Shown: piece by piece, positions 1-12,642 of the stretch
Layout: each line of letters starts with the position of its first letter
Position numbering within the stretch: the stretch's first letter is position 1
Source: Maratus speciosus
Taxonomy: Eukaryota > Arthropoda > Arachnida > Araneae > Salticidae
Direction of reading: 5' to 3'
Assembly: GCA_963932465.1 (NCBI GenBank)
Contig: OZ010794.1
Coordinates: 442,867,502-442,931,501 of the forward strand
Length of the DNA: 64,000 nucleotides
Translations under genes and position numbers: made by a program
Notes under the pieces: model-generated
Seen by the model: only the letters and a program-made list of their open reading frames with translations
Databases searched by the model: none
Told to the model about the DNA's origin: nothing

Positions 1-365
1 ACCTGTTGGTTAGTGGTCAAAAGAAGGAAATTCTTTGTTATGTATTTATTCTGAGGTACCACACAATTCAATAAGTTCCTTTAACTATCCAGTGAGTGTC
101 TACAAAGAAAAGCAAGCAAAAGACTGCTGTTGAAAATGAAAGAACATTCTTAGAGTGTATTGAGAACATACACCTTTACTTTTGTTTTGTTTTATTTAAA
201 TAACATGTACTCTTTTCAAGATTATTTTGGTTTAGAGTATAGTTAAATATTATTAATGAAAAAAATGTAATTGTGTGATTTTAATCAATGATTTTTTTTT
301 TAATCAAATGATTAAAATCATTTAAATCGTGATTAAAATCAAGATGATTTAAATCAATGTACCCT
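1..365 (+). mobile_element. hAT-type element, terminal fragment (truncated by window edge)
   Basis: Positions 1-365 align by eye with the right-hand part of the 6.2 kb hAT at 18694-24910 (23264-23511 plus 24799-24910). Shared words include CAAAAGAAGGA, CTACAAAGAAAAGCA and the terminal GATTTAAATC-rich inverted repeat. This copy lacks the Helitron found in the other copy and so shows the uninterrupted sequence at about 236-245. The terminal bases read CCCTT rather than CCCTG, so the end is decayed. Confidence 0.7.
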
Positions 366-501
366 TCAAATTAAATTCATTTTTAATAACTTATTAAAGT
401 AAATTGTTTTAGAGCACTATAATGTTTTATTGCAAATGTTACATAAAAAATATTATCAAATTATCAAAACAAGCGGGTAAGTGTGATCACAGATCGCACA
501 G

Positions 502-1608
502 AGGGTTTCGTTTAATATTCCTTTCAAAACACTTTATCCTTTTGAAAAATCTGTTAGTTCCACATTTCACAACCAGGGAGCGCACTTTATTCTAAACAAA
601 CCTGTATCCGAACGAAAATCCGTTTTACATACTATCTGTAGATATATTAGTTGAGGGGATTGGGCCCATAGCACCCGAGATAAGTAGGCGCACCTAGCAG
701 AAAAAAATGGAACTAAAATATGTAAGGCTATGGTGCATGATATGAAAGAATGGTCAAAGGGGTGTCGGCTAAAGTTGGAAAATTTCTCCCCGGGTTAAAA
801 GGGTGGAGGTTAGAAAAACTGCTTAAAATACACAAATTAGAGCCCAGAAGGGCAAATAATATAAGACTTTTTGAAAATTTTATGATTTGTCGTGTGGTCT
901 GAGGCATTCAGCTATACGTATGCAAAATTTCATGTCTCCAACTTAATTAGGGGCTCTCAGAAAGAATTGCTTCAAATACATATGTGGTAGCTCAAAGGGT
1001 TAAACGTAAGACTTTTTCAAGATTTTAGGATTTGTCGCCTGGCCTCAGGTGTTCTGCAATAACTATGCAAAATTTCAAATCTCCAATTTAATTAGGGGCT
1101 CACTTAGAAAGAATTGCTTAAAATATACAAGCTGGAGTTGAAAAGGTTAAACATTAAAATTTATTATTTGATGTGTGATCTGAGGTGTTGAGCTATAAGT
1201 ATGCAAAATTTCACGCCTCCAACCTAAATAGGGGCTCACTTAGAAAGAATTGTTTAAAATACACATGTGGGACCCCAAAGGGTTAAACATACGACATTTT
1301 CAAAATTTTATGATTTGTCGTATGATGTGTGGTGTTCAGCTATAAGTATGCAAAATTTCACGTCTCCAAACTAATTAGGAGCTCACTTAAAAAGAATTGT
1401 TTAAAATACACATGTGGGAGCCCAAAGGGTTAAATGCAGTACTTTTTGAAAATTTTATGATTTGTCGTATGATTTGAGGTGTTCAGCTATAAGTACTCAA
1501 AATTTCATGTCTCCAACATGTATAGTTTCTGAGAACGGGCTCTGTGACAGACGGACAGACAGACAGAGGAGCGAGACGAATAGGGTTTCGTCAGATGAAC
1601 GAAACCCT
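502..1608 (+). mobile_element. Tandem-core, 3'-hairpin element (HINE/pearl-like), family A
   Basis: The 5' word AGGGTTTCGT (502-511) recurs as the 3' hairpin AGGGTTTCGT (1582-1591), 7-nt loop, ACGAAACCCT (1599-1608). Between them lie about five degenerate tandem units with a period near 145 bp, aligned on GCAAAATTTCA (about 921, 1066, 1202, 1349, 1497). A GACAGACGGACAGACAGACA microsatellite follows at 1545-1564. This order (5' word, tandem core, ACRG-type microsatellite, subterminal hairpin) is that described for pearl elements and Helentron-associated HINEs. The assignment is by architecture only. No coding sequence is seen. Confidence 0.6.
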
Positions 1609-1640
1609 AAAAAGTCCTTACGGCCAGTGCCGGGAGGAAG

Positions 1641-3417
1641 AGGTAGCTTTCATATTCCTTATTTTAAAAAAAGCCAACTTATATCATTCAAACACACGAA
1701 GCTCAATTTAGTGGAAACCGAATATATGAGATTCAATACTAATTTTTATCAATATAATGAATGAGAATTTCGCGTAATTAGTCAGCTTTATCCAAGCTGC
1801 TTTTCTTTAAAGTAACTTATATTTGGCTGCCAAATTCGGCGATTTCTTAAAGTGCCTGCCATTTTAAGACAACATGGTAGATGAGGCTTACCAGTGAACT
1901 TGGTCGAGACCTTAGTAATTGCTGTGCACATGCTCACTCACATCGGAATCGGTTGATATATACGAGTGCTGTCGCATGCAAAAAATCAGATTTTTCAAAA
2001 TGTCATCCACAATAGAAATTGAAACTGCTATAACTGAGCCATTTTTTAAGGTAAAGACAAACAAAAAATGCTCCTGAATCCTTTTAAAGGTCAAATACTT
2101 AAGAAAGAAACCTTTTTCAATTTCTAATTTTTTTGCACCTCAATTTAAATATATATTTTTTTCTTAATTTAATGGCTGCCATTTTGAAACAAGATGGCTG
2201 ATGAATCTGGCCAGCGAACTTGGTTGAGGTATTGATGTATACTATCCACATGCCTTCTTACATCGAAATAGGCGAATACGTGTGTTATTGCGTGACAAAT
2301 ACAAGATCGTTTCAAAATGTTAACCATGCTAGAAATTCAAAGGGCTATAATTCAATTATTTCTTAAGATATAAACAAAAGAACAAATTTTCAGAAACAAA
2401 AACTGCTCCGGAATCTTTGTATCAAGGCCAAACACATAAAAAAAATCTTTTTCATTTTCCAATTTTTTTAATACCTCATTTTAAATTTTAAATTAATTTT
2501 TTTTTTTAATGGCAACCTTTTGAAACAAGATGGCGAATGAAGCTGGCCAACGAACTCGGTCGAGACATTAGTATGTACTATGTACAGACCAAGTTACATC
2601 TAAATTGGTTCATAAATACGCCTGTTATCGCGTGACAAAAATCAGGTCATTTTAAAATTTCAGCCACAATAGAAATTCAAAATGCTATTACTCAGCAATT
2701 TTTTTTTAGATATAGACGAAACAAAAACTGTTCCGGAATCTTTGTATTAAGGTCAAATACATACAAAAAAATCTTTTTCATTTTCTAATTTTTTGGTATC
2801 TCATTTTAATTTTTTTATTTTTTTTAAATGGCCGCCATTTTGAAACAAGATGGCGGATGAATCTGGCCAACGAACTCTGTCAAGACTTATGTACTATGTA
2901 TAATGTACTATGTATGTACTATGTATAAACGAAGTTACATCCAAATCGGTTCATAAATATGCCTTTTATCACGTGACAAAATTCAGGACGTTTCAAAATG
3001 TCAGCCGCGCTAGAAATTCAAAATGCTGCAACTCAGCCATTTTTTAAGATACAGACGAAACAAAAACTGCTCCGAAATCTTTGTATAATGGTCAAATACA
3101 TAAGAAAAAAATATTTTTTCATTTTCAATTTTTTGGTACCACATTTCAAATTTTAAAATGGCCACCATTTTGAAACAAAATGGCGAATGAAGCTGGCCAA
3201 CTAACTCGGTCGAGACATTGTATGTACTATGTACACACCGAATTACATCGAAATCGGTTCATAATTACGAGAGTTACAGTGTGACATAGGTCATATATAT
3301 AAATTTTGAACGGAGGGTGGTTTCGGGGTCATGATCGATAAAAATATACCAAAATTTTTTAAAATCGCTTTCCTCCGAACGGCTGCAATAGGTAGCTTTT
3401 TGTAATGAAAGCTACCT
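1641..3417 (+). mobile_element. Tandem-core, 3'-hairpin element, family B (about 330-bp units)
   Basis: The 5' word AGGTAGCTTTCAT (1641-1653) is the exact reverse complement of the outer arm of a 3' hairpin (3390-3399 with 3405-3417). Five units of roughly 320-340 bp lie between. Each starts near a TGGCxGCCATTTTGAAACAA-like word (about 1850, 2172, 2508, 2827, 3158) and carries CGAACTCGGTCGAGAC and a TCCGGAATC-like word. No obvious ACRG microsatellite is seen, unlike families A, C and D. The element sits directly after family A. No coding sequence is seen. Confidence 0.6.
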
Positions 3418-4589
3418 AAAAAGTAAAAGAAAAATGCTATTTGTTTGCTAAGCATAACAGTAAATGTTTTATTCCTGGCAGGTTTTTTCGCTCTCAAATG
3501 TTAATTTTACATTATTTAATAAAAGATGCAGAAAATTAATCCTGAATAAGTGTTTTATGCTATACAATAGATAAATAAGCTGAAAATAAGTTATTTACTT
3601 TAATTCAAAAGTTTCTCATGATTACAAACAAGTCTTAACAGAAATTTTAAAATGTCTACCTTAAGTATAATACAGCAACAAACATTTTGTTATGCATTGA
3701 AAAATGGTAACTTATACCTGTAACACACTAATTTAGCAAAACAATTGCAAAAAATAATTTGTATTTTTTATAAATTTATTTTGAAACCCACCTATTTCAC
3801 CCCGCTAATCTAGCCATCACATGAAATGGGATAGTTCAGTGCTATATTTTTTACTTATTTGTGCAAAGCAACAAATAGAACAAAATTCTCCAATAATTGA
3901 TTTTAAACTGTGTTTGCTGGAATTGGGGGGGGGGGGGGGGGGGGAATTGGAAAAAAAAATAAGGGAAGGGAAATTATGATGGCTTACTATATTAGTAATT
4001 CAAAATAAGTAAAATAACTAGGAAAAACAAAGCTGAATTTAAAAAGACAAAAATTTTAAAGTTTTTAACTTTATGTGGGACTGAAATTGAGATTCTATAA
4101 TAAAGTTTGCAGAAAGTGATTTTTTTTTTTTTTTAATGGTCATTTTTAACATTAAATTACCATGTGGTGGATGACGAACACTAGTTTTTATCTTTCAGAC
4201 TTGAAAGTGAGAAATAAAAAAAAAAAAGAAAATATTTTCCATCTATACGAGGTGCCAAACTTGTATAATTTAGATACATTTAAAGAGTTATTTTTACAAT
4301 AAAATAAAACATAACTATATGTGTTATTTTCTTTTCATAACTTAGAATTAAAAACAAATTTAAACTGACAATAAATGGATAAGTACAAATTTAAACTAAC
4401 AATAAATGGATAAGCTTTAAATGTGGAATTCTTGCTTTAGGAGGAACTTCTCTTTCATGCTTGATCTTTACATTTTTTTTAAAAAAACTGATGTGATATA
4501 AACATGGTACTAAATAAAATTTATATTTCACTCTTAGAGACTAAGTGCCATCTTTTTCCTGTCTTAAATTATGAACTGGCACAAGTTGT
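3418..4589. other. AT-rich stretch without a recognisable gene
   Basis: I see no gene here. It holds a run of 20 G at 3925-3944 in otherwise AT-rich DNA, and a direct duplication of about 29 bp (ACAAATTTAAACTRACAATA) between about 4351 and 4412. Confidence 0.6.
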
Positions 4590-4593
4590 TTAA

Positions 4594-4800
4594 CCCTACA
4601 ATGCATGATTTTTATTTCTCCCTTCTCTCCACCCCTACAAAAAAAATATATATATATATATAAATGTATAATGAACAAGAAAAATCACACATCAACTTCT
4701 ATCCATAATTAGATGAAAACAACTGGCTACAGTATAATCTGAACAACATGTAACATTAAATTTAAAGTGTGCCAGCCAAATTACATTATGCATTGTATGG
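4594..4800. mobile_element. piggyBac-type MITE, TTAA target
   Basis: TTAA at 4590-4593 and 4801-4804 bracket a 207-bp segment. Its ends are CCCTACAATGCATGA and, read inward from the right, CCATACAATGCATAA. TTAA duplication with CCC-starting inverted repeats is the signature of the piggyBac superfamily. No transposase is encoded. Confidence 0.7.
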
Positions 4801-4804
4801 TTAA

Positions 4805-5398
4805 TGTATTTAACCAATCAAAACTAGGAGGTGTTAATAAAGAAACTAAAAATTTAAAACTTATTTACAACTTTGTTCTCACAGATATGAAAAATTACAA
4901 GTAAATTATTTAATTATTTTTCTGTAAATCCTACATGCAGTGCTTGCCAGTCAGATAAACTTAGAATTGAAAACCAAACTTTCTTCTTCTATTGTATATA
5001 TCTTTCTTAACTTTATATTAGAATTTTATAAAAATGCTATAATGAAAATGTGTTGAAATGAAATTATTTTTTGCAGTTTATAGGTTTTGTTATGACAATT
5101 TTTCCATTGTACATTGAAAATTGTGCTGACTCATAAGATTTTCTGAAAATTTCCCCACTCTTGGCCAAGGATTAACTCAATCCCAAGGTGCATGCATATC
5201 TCAAACAAGCTGGCTACCAAAAACTTTTCAATAAAAACAAAAAATTGCATGCAAGTAACAGAAAAATAGGAACATGTGAAATTAGTGCAACTGAGAGTTT
5301 TTAAATTTTGACATATTAAAAAGAAGCAATTAGCAAAATGATATAAAATCAAAATCATTACCATGAAATACAAGCAAAAGATACGAAGAAATACTAAC
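4805..5398. other. CNOT1 gene interior left of exon 5399-5497
   Basis: AT-rich, intronic. The minus-strand open frame across 5131-5448 does not use the CNOT1 frame and shows no recognised domain. No other feature is seen. Confidence 0.5.
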
Positions 5399-5497
5399 CT
5401 TTTGTTGTTGTAAAGGGCAATCAACAGCGTAACAAAATGTTGATACAAAATTTGGTCTATTTAAAATGGATGCACACTCCTGGATCAAAAATTGAGT
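5399..5497 (-). CDS. CNOT1: CNOT1 next coding exon
   Basis: This 99-bp exon encodes 33 residues beginning [20 protein letters not shown], matching the CNOT1 segment that directly follows the one encoded at 46833-46933. On the minus strand it is preceded by a long T-tract and acceptor AAAG (about 5498-5516) and followed by the donor GTTAGT (complement of 5393-5398). Both ends are phase 0, which fits the phase-0 end of the previous exon. It contributes to the N-terminal alpha-helical scaffold of the CCR4-NOT complex. No further CNOT1 exon was recognised between 1 and 5398, so the gene probably continues left of the window. Confidence 0.92.
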
Positions 5498-5639
5498 CTT
5501 TAAAAAAAAAAAAAAAAAATTAAATATAAATGAAGCAGCAATTTAAAATGAATTAAATACTCAAAAAGCATATACACAAAAATTAATCAAAAATCTAAAT
5601 TTAACTTAACCTAGTTTACGAGATATAAACACTATATGG

Positions 5640-5945
5640 CTACTGATGATTGGACACTCAATTTTAGACTATTTGTCAAATATTTAAAAGATATATATTT
5701 ATCAAACTTTTCAGGAACTTCAGGATTATGAAGACTATGTTTTATTTCATATTTATCAAGTACGGTTTGATCAGAAGGTCAATTAGGGGGACAACAAAAA
5801 ATGAAAGAAAAAGAATAATGTTTGGGATCACCCTGTAAAATAAAATGCACGAAATGATCTATCACTATAGCTTGCAAATATATGGCTATTGTATAATATG
5901 TATTCATTTGTGGAAGAATAGAATGTATATTTATGGAGATTTTGA
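5640..5945 (+). repeat. Dispersed repeat, copy 1 of an inverted pair
   Basis: This segment matches the reverse complement of about 12780-13065. Shared words are TTCAGGATTAT, GGTTTGATCAGAA, GGGATCACCCTGTA, AATGCACGAAATGATCTATCAC and the following ATATGGCT. The GGGATCACCCTGTA word resembles the end region of many arthropod transposons. The superfamily is not identified. Confidence 0.55.
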
Positions 5946-5981
5946 TTATTTTAAAAAGTTAAAAAAAATTTGCATGTTTTT

Positions 5982-6813
5982 ACTTTCTTCTATCTTCAAT
6001 AGAAGAAAGTATTGTAATCTAAATTTTTTTTTTACTTCCGGTTTTCGACGGATTTACATGTTTTAGGGGTCAGAGATCACCAAAAACATGTTTATACAAA
6101 ATGTCTGTCCGCCCGTGTGTGTCTGTCACCATTGTGCCATCAAATATTGTATGAAGTGATGCATAGAATTGAACCAATTTTTTTTAAGTTTTTGGCTATG
6201 GCAAGCGGGTCCTCCATTAATTTGGAAAAAATCCACCAGTAGGGGGCGCTGTAATAGTGATTTTTGTGCATTTTGAATATTATACCATCGAAAAGTATGA
6301 AATTATGCATAGAATTTAACCAAATTTTTTGTGTATGTTTGTGGCTATGGCAAGGTCCTCCCTGAATTCGGAAAAAATCCACCGGTAGGGGGCGCTGTAA
6401 TAGCGATTTTTGTGCATTTTGAATATTGTACCATCGAAACGTGTACGAAGTTATACATAGAATTAAATTCATTTTTTTGTGTATGTTTTTGGCTATGGAA
6501 AGAAGGTCCTCCCTGAATTTGGAAAAATTCTGTCTGTAGAGGGTGCTGTAATAGCAATTTTTGTGCATTTTGAATATTGTACCATCGAAAAGTGTATGAA
6601 GTTATGCATAGAATTGTACCAAATTTTTTGTGTATGTTTTTGGCCATGGCAAGGTCGTCCCTGAATTTGGAAAAATTCCGCCGGAAGGGGGCACTGTAAT
6701 AGCAATTTTTGTGCAATTTTCAATATTGTACCATCGAAAAGTGTATGAAGTTATGCTTAATTCTAATAAAAATTCTAATTATAATGAAATATTGATATGA
6801 GATAGAAGAAAGT
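5982..6813 (-). mobile_element. Tandem-core, 3'-hairpin element, family C (about 148-bp units)
   Basis: Read on the minus strand, the 5' word ACTTTCTTCTATCT (complement of 6800-6813) is followed by four or more units of about 147-150 bp, aligned on TTTTGTGCATTTTGAATATT near 6264, 6411, 6562 and 6710. Next comes a GACAGACACACACGGGCGGA-type microsatellite (complement of about 6103-6128). Last is a perfect 12-bp hairpin (5982-5993 with 5999-6010) whose outer arm is the reverse complement of the 5' word. The units contain the GGGGGCGCTGTAATAG motif. No coding sequence is seen. Confidence 0.6.
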
Positions 6814-6944
6814 TTTGGGATTGGCACATCCAACTAGTTTGTTTATATCATGCAGGGTTTTTTACCAAATTCAACGGCAGTTTCAGAAAATTTGGCAAAA
6901 TGTAGTAGAAATAATATGGTGTAATTGGAATGGAAATATTAAAT

Positions 6945-7899
6945 CCCAACAAAAAGTTTTCTCTAAAAAAAAAAAAAAAAAGCACCAAGTTCTTTTTAAT
7001 GTTTCGGCCAGAAAAAGTAGTGATATGTGAAGTTCGCACAAGTTAAAAGCCAAACATCCCAAATCTTTCATTGAAAATGGCTTCCTGCGACTTGGCCGTT
7101 AATGCCTTCTACAGCATTTCAAAATTAATGGTTGGAAATTACGCATTTATGAATTATTTAAATATTAAAAGTAATATTAGAATGCAAAGAGGCAAATTCA
7201 CATAAAGACATTATAAGTAAAAGATTTCTGACAACTACCATTCAGTTTGAACAAACAGTTTTGATTTCAAATCATTTAGTCCACTTGTGGTTTAATTGCC
7301 ATTTTGTACGGTCTGTCTAAAGCTAAAGTCATTTACGTAAAACCCAAGTAATAAAACAAAATTTACTTACTTCAAATCTCACAATATGTTACATTATATT
7401 TATTATATAATATTGACATCTTGTGTATTGACGAAAGAGATTTTTTTCGTTTGAACATTTATTATAGTTTGTTTGCATACATTAAGAGGTATTAGATTTA
7501 TAAACTGTTAAAAGCTGATACTAATTATGTTTTAGCAATTAGAGATATTATCTCCTGAATACAAGTATTTTGTTATTTGCAACTTCTAAGCATTTAAATA
7601 GACTGAAGTTGTTTAAATGCTTTTTTCAAATGTGTATTTTATTTCTGTACTCTGTGCCACAAAATGCCTAAAATAATCAAAAAATGTAGTTGGCATGTTG
7701 GCATTTGTACATATTTTAAAATTTGAAAAACTCTCTCGAAGCATTAACGGCCAAGTCGCAAGAAGCCATTTTCAATGAAAGATTTGGGATGTTTGGCTTT
7801 TAACTTGTGCGAACTTCACATATCACTACTTTTTCTGGCCGAAACATTAAGGAGAACTTGGCGCCTTTTTTTTTTTTTTAGAGAAAACTTTTTGTTGGG
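6945..7899. mobile_element. Foldback MITE with about 165-bp terminal inverted repeats
   Basis: The arm 6945-7110 (starting CCCAACAAAAAGTTTTCTCT) is repeated in inverse at about 7737-7899. The shared interior includes GTTTCGGCCAGAAAAAGTAG, GAAGTTCGCACAAGTT and CGACTTGGCCGTTAATGC. A unique 620-bp AT-rich centre separates the arms. No clear target-site duplication or coding capacity is seen. Confidence 0.65.
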
Positions 7900-7964
7900 A
7901 TATCACTACTTTTTGTATGTTTTTTCAAGTTTGTTATTCTAAACTATATTAATATGAAAAAACT

Positions 7965-8303
7965 TAAATTTCGGTACTTTTATGTTAGCCGGGAGCAAAT
8001 CTCCTCATTAGCCTTTTGTTTTTCCGCCAATAGCAGTTTTTATTTTTCACATGTGTAAATTAGAAACAATGCTTTGATTTTCAAATAAAATATTTTGGTT
8101 TATGTTATTATTTCTTATTTATTTATTTATTTCTATGTCAAATATTCTATTTAATAAAATGAGGGAAATGCATCTATTTTAAATGAGATGACTGAAAAGT
8201 ATATATCTTTAAATGAAATGAATGCAATATGAACAATGGAGTTGGGAACAGTATTTCGCGATTTGCCACTTGCGTCCGGCTAACATAAAAATACCTAAAT
8301 TTA
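7965..8303. mobile_element. Small MITE with about 28-bp inverted ends
   Basis: TAAATTTCGGTACTTTTATG continuing TTAGCCGG (7965-7992) is mirrored by CCGGCTAACATAAAAATACC continuing TAAATTTA (8276-8303). The interior is AT-rich and non-coding. The superfamily is unknown. Confidence 0.5.
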
Positions 8304-9270
8304 TTTTATTGAGATTTACAAATTTATACTTTATTTCTTTTTATATTAAAGTACTAGCCGCCTCTAGCAAGCAGTATTTACCATATTAATTCCATGTTAA
8401 ACGTTGCATCATGCAACTGTTATTCATAATTTTATTTACTTGCCCATTCTTTCGCCAAGTCGGAAGCTTTTGATAGAGAAATCAAGAATTCTTTACGATC
8501 ATGGAAGCACATCATATATTTTGTGTTTTTATGCATTTCATCTTTCGTGACAAATATCTCTTAACGCACTTATGCATTTTTCCTTAGCAGTTACGATTCG
8601 TTCTCTAATGCGGAAATTTTTAATCCTATTAAGTAATCTTTTCTAATTGGGCTCACTGCCAATTGTTGTATTTTAACAGATACGACTGGGTACAAATGAT
8701 TCTTATGAAATCTTTTGACAATATCTGCATATGCATTAAACCATATTGATGCTAATATCTTTGTGTTTCACGTTAACCTTTTCAGTAGACTATTACGGAA
8801 GAATAGAAAGTCTACCGGCTCACTGCCATGATCCATTTGAAAATCTCTCATTTTTCTCATCTGATCGTGTTGAAGAATTAGTCAATGTGCCATGGTTTTA
8901 AGATTTTAGCTAATTTTATTCGAAACCTGAAAACTAAAATGCGAGGAACCGGTTTATAGAAGATTCATTCTAATGTACATATTGATTAACAGGTTACATA
9001 TTATAGAATTATAATAATCATAAGGAGAACTGGCAATTTCAACGCTTTAATAGTTTCCGTAAATTCCCTTTATATGATACAGAAGTTTTAGTCGTGTAAA
9101 GATTAACAACATAGTCACAGTAAGTATAATAACAGTACAATATAATAACAATAGCAGAGGTTTTGGGCAGTGACGAAACTATTAGCACTTTGGAAATAGT
9201 ATTAGTACGTTATATCATTTATATACACGTTATACTATTCAGATGATATGCGGAAAAATAAAAATAGATG
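8304..9270. other. AT-rich intronic stretch, nothing recognised
   Basis: I see no gene, inverted repeat or element boundary here. Confidence 0.4.
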
Positions 9271-9278
9271 GCTCGCAT

Positions 9279-9948
9279 CAGTGACCCGGAGCCGAACAAT
9301 TTTTGATGCTCCAGCTCCAGCTCCGCTCCTAGAGAAAATACTGTGGCTCCAGCTCCGGCTCGACTTCGCGCTTTTGAGTTGCAGATTTTAATTTACACAT
9401 TTAATTTTTTGCTCACAAATATTTTCTACCTTCATTAAAGATCTGACAAAATGCATTTTACTTCTCATCAAATTTGAAATGTTTGTTCAGAAAATATGAC
9501 ATCTTTTAGCTTTTGCTTTTAAAATAGAAAGTTTGGTGGAATTTTAAACACAAAAATCTTAAATTTCTTCTACACTTTTCAAACAGCCAAAATTGTACAA
9601 CTACACATGTAAACAACAGGCGGCCATATTTGTTTTCAAATAGTGTTGTCACTTAGTTCAAGTAGAAATTAGAAGTAAAGTAGTGTTACCATGTTTTGAG
9701 AAGGTTTCCTTCTCTAATAATAATAATAAAAACCTAAAAAATGATATAATTAAAATACTGAATAATGATGTAATTAAAATATTCTAAGCCTAGAAATTTA
9801 AAAGACTGGGAAAAAAAAAAAAGATTTAAAAGAATATTAAAAACTAAAGGAGCCCTGGAGCTGGGGAAAATTTAGAGCTTCAGCTCCGGCTCCAGCTCCA
9901 GGGAAAATACAGCTCCGGAGCGCTCCGGCTCCGGGCTCCAGGTCCCTG
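9279..9948. mobile_element. hAT MITE with GC-rich ends, 8-bp TSD GCTCGCAT
   Basis: GCTCGCAT at 9271-9278 is repeated at 9949-9956. The ends read CAGTGACCCGGAGCC on the left and CAGGGACCTGGAGCC inward from the right. The subterminal regions are strings of GCTCCAGCTCCGGCTCC-type words at about 9310-9365 and 9840-9945, a strong local rise in GC. The centre is ordinary AT-rich DNA without coding capacity. An 8-bp duplication with CAG...CTG ends is typical of the hAT superfamily. Confidence 0.85.
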
Positions 9949-10274
9949 GCTCGCATTAATAATTAACTCTGGCGACATTTAACAAAGTTTCGCCAAATTT
10001 GGTAATATATCATGTCAATTCTCAAATTTGGTGACAGAAAATGTTTTGTTTATTCTGACGTCACAATGATACATATGTATTATACACATACCTATAATAT
10101 GTATGATGCAAATGTATTACGTATTACATGCATATGTATAATATGTATGATGCATATGCATAAGTTCATTAACATCACTAAAACACACTTAAAGGTATAG
10201 TGTTCCATAAATAGTAAGGATAATTGCCAGATTGACCAGAGTGCTATTGAGATTAGAATTCCGACATTTATAAT

Positions 10275-10670
10275 AGACCGGGAGGCGTCTGCACACACCA
10301 TCACCTCATTGAGTTTACAGCTGAAACTTCAGGATTAGTTAAAACTAGATTAGCATATTTAAATGCAACTGGTCTGTTAAGTCATATCTTGGTAGAATCC
10401 ACCTGAAGACCTAATTTTAGTGGTTAACTGATAGGTTTACTATTGTATTTTCCTGCATTCAATAGTTTGGAAACATGGAGGAATGGGTGCAGGAAAACAC
10501 AATGGAAAATCCACCAATTAACCTGTAAAATCGGGTCTGTAGGTGGTTTCCACAAAGATACGACTTGGCAGACCAGTTACATTTCAATACGCTAATCGAT
10601 ATTTAACCAATCCTAAAATTTCAGCCGTCAACTCGATGAGGTGATGATCTGTGCAGACGCCCCCAGGTCT
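10275..10670. mobile_element. Palindromic foldback MITE, 396 bp
   Basis: Nearly the whole element is an imperfect palindrome. AGACCGGGAGGCGTCTGCACA at the left matches AGACCTGGGGGCGTCTGCACA read inward from the right, and similarity continues to a centre near 10474 (TTTCCTGCA words facing each other). A convincing target-site duplication was not found. Confidence 0.65.
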
Positions 10671-12086
10671 TTAATAAAATGTTTTAAGGAAGTAAAAGAT
10701 AGAAAGATGGACAGAAACTGAAAGATTTGCCTTATTAAGATTTTTGTAAAAGCATATAAAAATTCATTCAGCTTGAAATCATGTAACACCTTTATAACTC
10801 AGGCTAATTTTCTGTAATCGGGTTTTGGCGACCAACATATCTTATCTATAACTATGATCTTTCTTTTACAGATTTAAAATTAACAATAAATTAACAGTAA
10901 GTAGGTTAATAATAGAATATAATAACATTAGCAGCGGACTTCGGACGCCGTATCTGTCGCACATCGTTAAAGACAGTTTATTAGTTACACATTTCATTTA
11001 ATTAAAAGGAGATTTTAAACTTTCATATGGAATTAGGACATTTTTCCACTATAGGGGCCGTGGCATTTTTTTAAAATCTTGGCGCAATTCGGACTTCAGA
11101 AACTGAGGTATGTTGCCAAATGATATAAACAACTATGAAAACAAACCTCATGAACTTTTATGTTATTTATATATGATATTATATACATATAAACATGTTA
11201 TTTATACATGTATAAAATATTTTTTATATACAAATTATTTATGTTGGTATATAAAAATAAATAAACGGGTTCCTTACATTAAATAAATTGTATACATATG
11301 GAAAAAATTGCTTGTGTATATGACACAGTAAATGGGTTGCCAGAAAATACGTTATTATCCAATTTCTATTCTCGTCAAAGCTATTTTCCGTATTTCGCCA
11401 AGGCTACTATATCGGAAACGCACCGAATTGCGGTTATATTTTGTTATATGTTTTATTGTTTTAATATCGTAAATATATCACAACCTATACTAATTAAAAT
11501 TTTTAGGTATATTCATTTTTTCTATTTAACAAACATCTTTGGAAAAGCATATATATAAAATGTTATTCTGATTGAAATCACGTGACTCCCTTCAAAACTC
11601 TGTAATCGAGTTTTGGCGACCAACATTGGCACAATTGAATGCGTTAAGGAACTGTTTACGGCCAAATTAACACCCCCTGTTTGTAGGGTTTAGAGGCAGA
11701 AATTCTGTGTTTTCAGATTTTTCTGGTTAATTGTGCTACAAATCCAACTTACTTGTGAAATTTCATGATTCTACGACTTTTAGAAGTACCTTAGTTATTT
11801 GATGATGCGAAGTGAGTCAGTGACAAAAAAGCGCTTTTTCGGAATTTAATATTTCGAAAACTACTCAATATAGAAACATGAAATCGTGGAACCTTAGTTC
11901 AGTTTGCCCGTACGAACATGTGTATAAAAGAAAAATTTCTATATCTCTCCCTAAAACGACGTTATGAGGGGGTGAAAAGTATGCCGAAATGGTTCAGGAA
12001 AAGGTAGCTTACGGCTTGTGCGAACTTAGCGGACGCACTGCCGTGCTCCCAGATATCTGATGAAATATGAGCAGTTGAATAAAATG
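10671..12086. other. Intronic stretch with two direct copies of a short repeat
   Basis: TGTAATCGRGTTTTGGCGAC appears at about 10814 and 11610, each time after a TTGAAATCAYGTRAC-like word, indicating two copies of a dispersed repeat. The rest is AT-rich. No gene is recognised. Confidence 0.4.
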
Positions 12087-12642
12087 TTTTTTATCTCTGC
12101 ACACACACAATAACAAATACTTTTTTTCATGATTTGATAGTCAACTCTATGGAGCAACTCATTAAAAAAAAAAAGCCAGTCAAATATCGTGAAAATTACA
12201 AAGATACCAGCAATATAGTGAGCGAATTTTAGTTCCTCTCTAAAAGCTGCTGAATGATAAGGGATTTTCCACAAATTGTCATTTTTTAATTAACTGGCTT
12301 TCAGCAAAGGAGTTTGTACTTAATGAATGCCAACGAGTAGATTTAGAAGAAATGCTTAGATTTTGATACTTCTTTTTTTCTCGGAATAGGCTTGTTCTGG
12401 TGATTTTGCAAGAAGATCTAAAACATTCATAAAAAATGAAAATTAAAAAAGACAATTTAGGGAAAATCCCTTATTTAGAAGTTTTTAAAGAACAATTAAA
12501 AATCAGCCCAGTCTATTGCCAATATCTTTGAGTTTTCACAATATTTAATTGGCTTTTTTTTTTTTTTTAATGAGTTGCTTCATAGAGTTGACTATCAAAT
12601 CACAAAATATATTGTATGTGCATGCACAGATAAAAAATATTT
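12087..12642. mobile_element. MITE-like inverted repeat, about 125-bp arms
   Basis: The left arm contains ATTTGATAGTCAACTCTATG and AATGAGTTGCT in complement. The right arm (about 12503-12642) carries the same words inverted: TTTTTTAATGAGTTGCTTCA and AGAGTTGACTATCAAAT. The ends face each other as TTTTTATCTCTGCAC and GTGCATGCACAGATAAAAA. Superfamily and TSD are not determined. Confidence 0.55.

Noticed and set aside
5131..5448. 105-codon minus-strand open frame
   Set aside because: It overlaps the CNOT1 exon in the wrong frame and extends into the intron. The splice-bounded frame at 5399-5497 explains the conservation.
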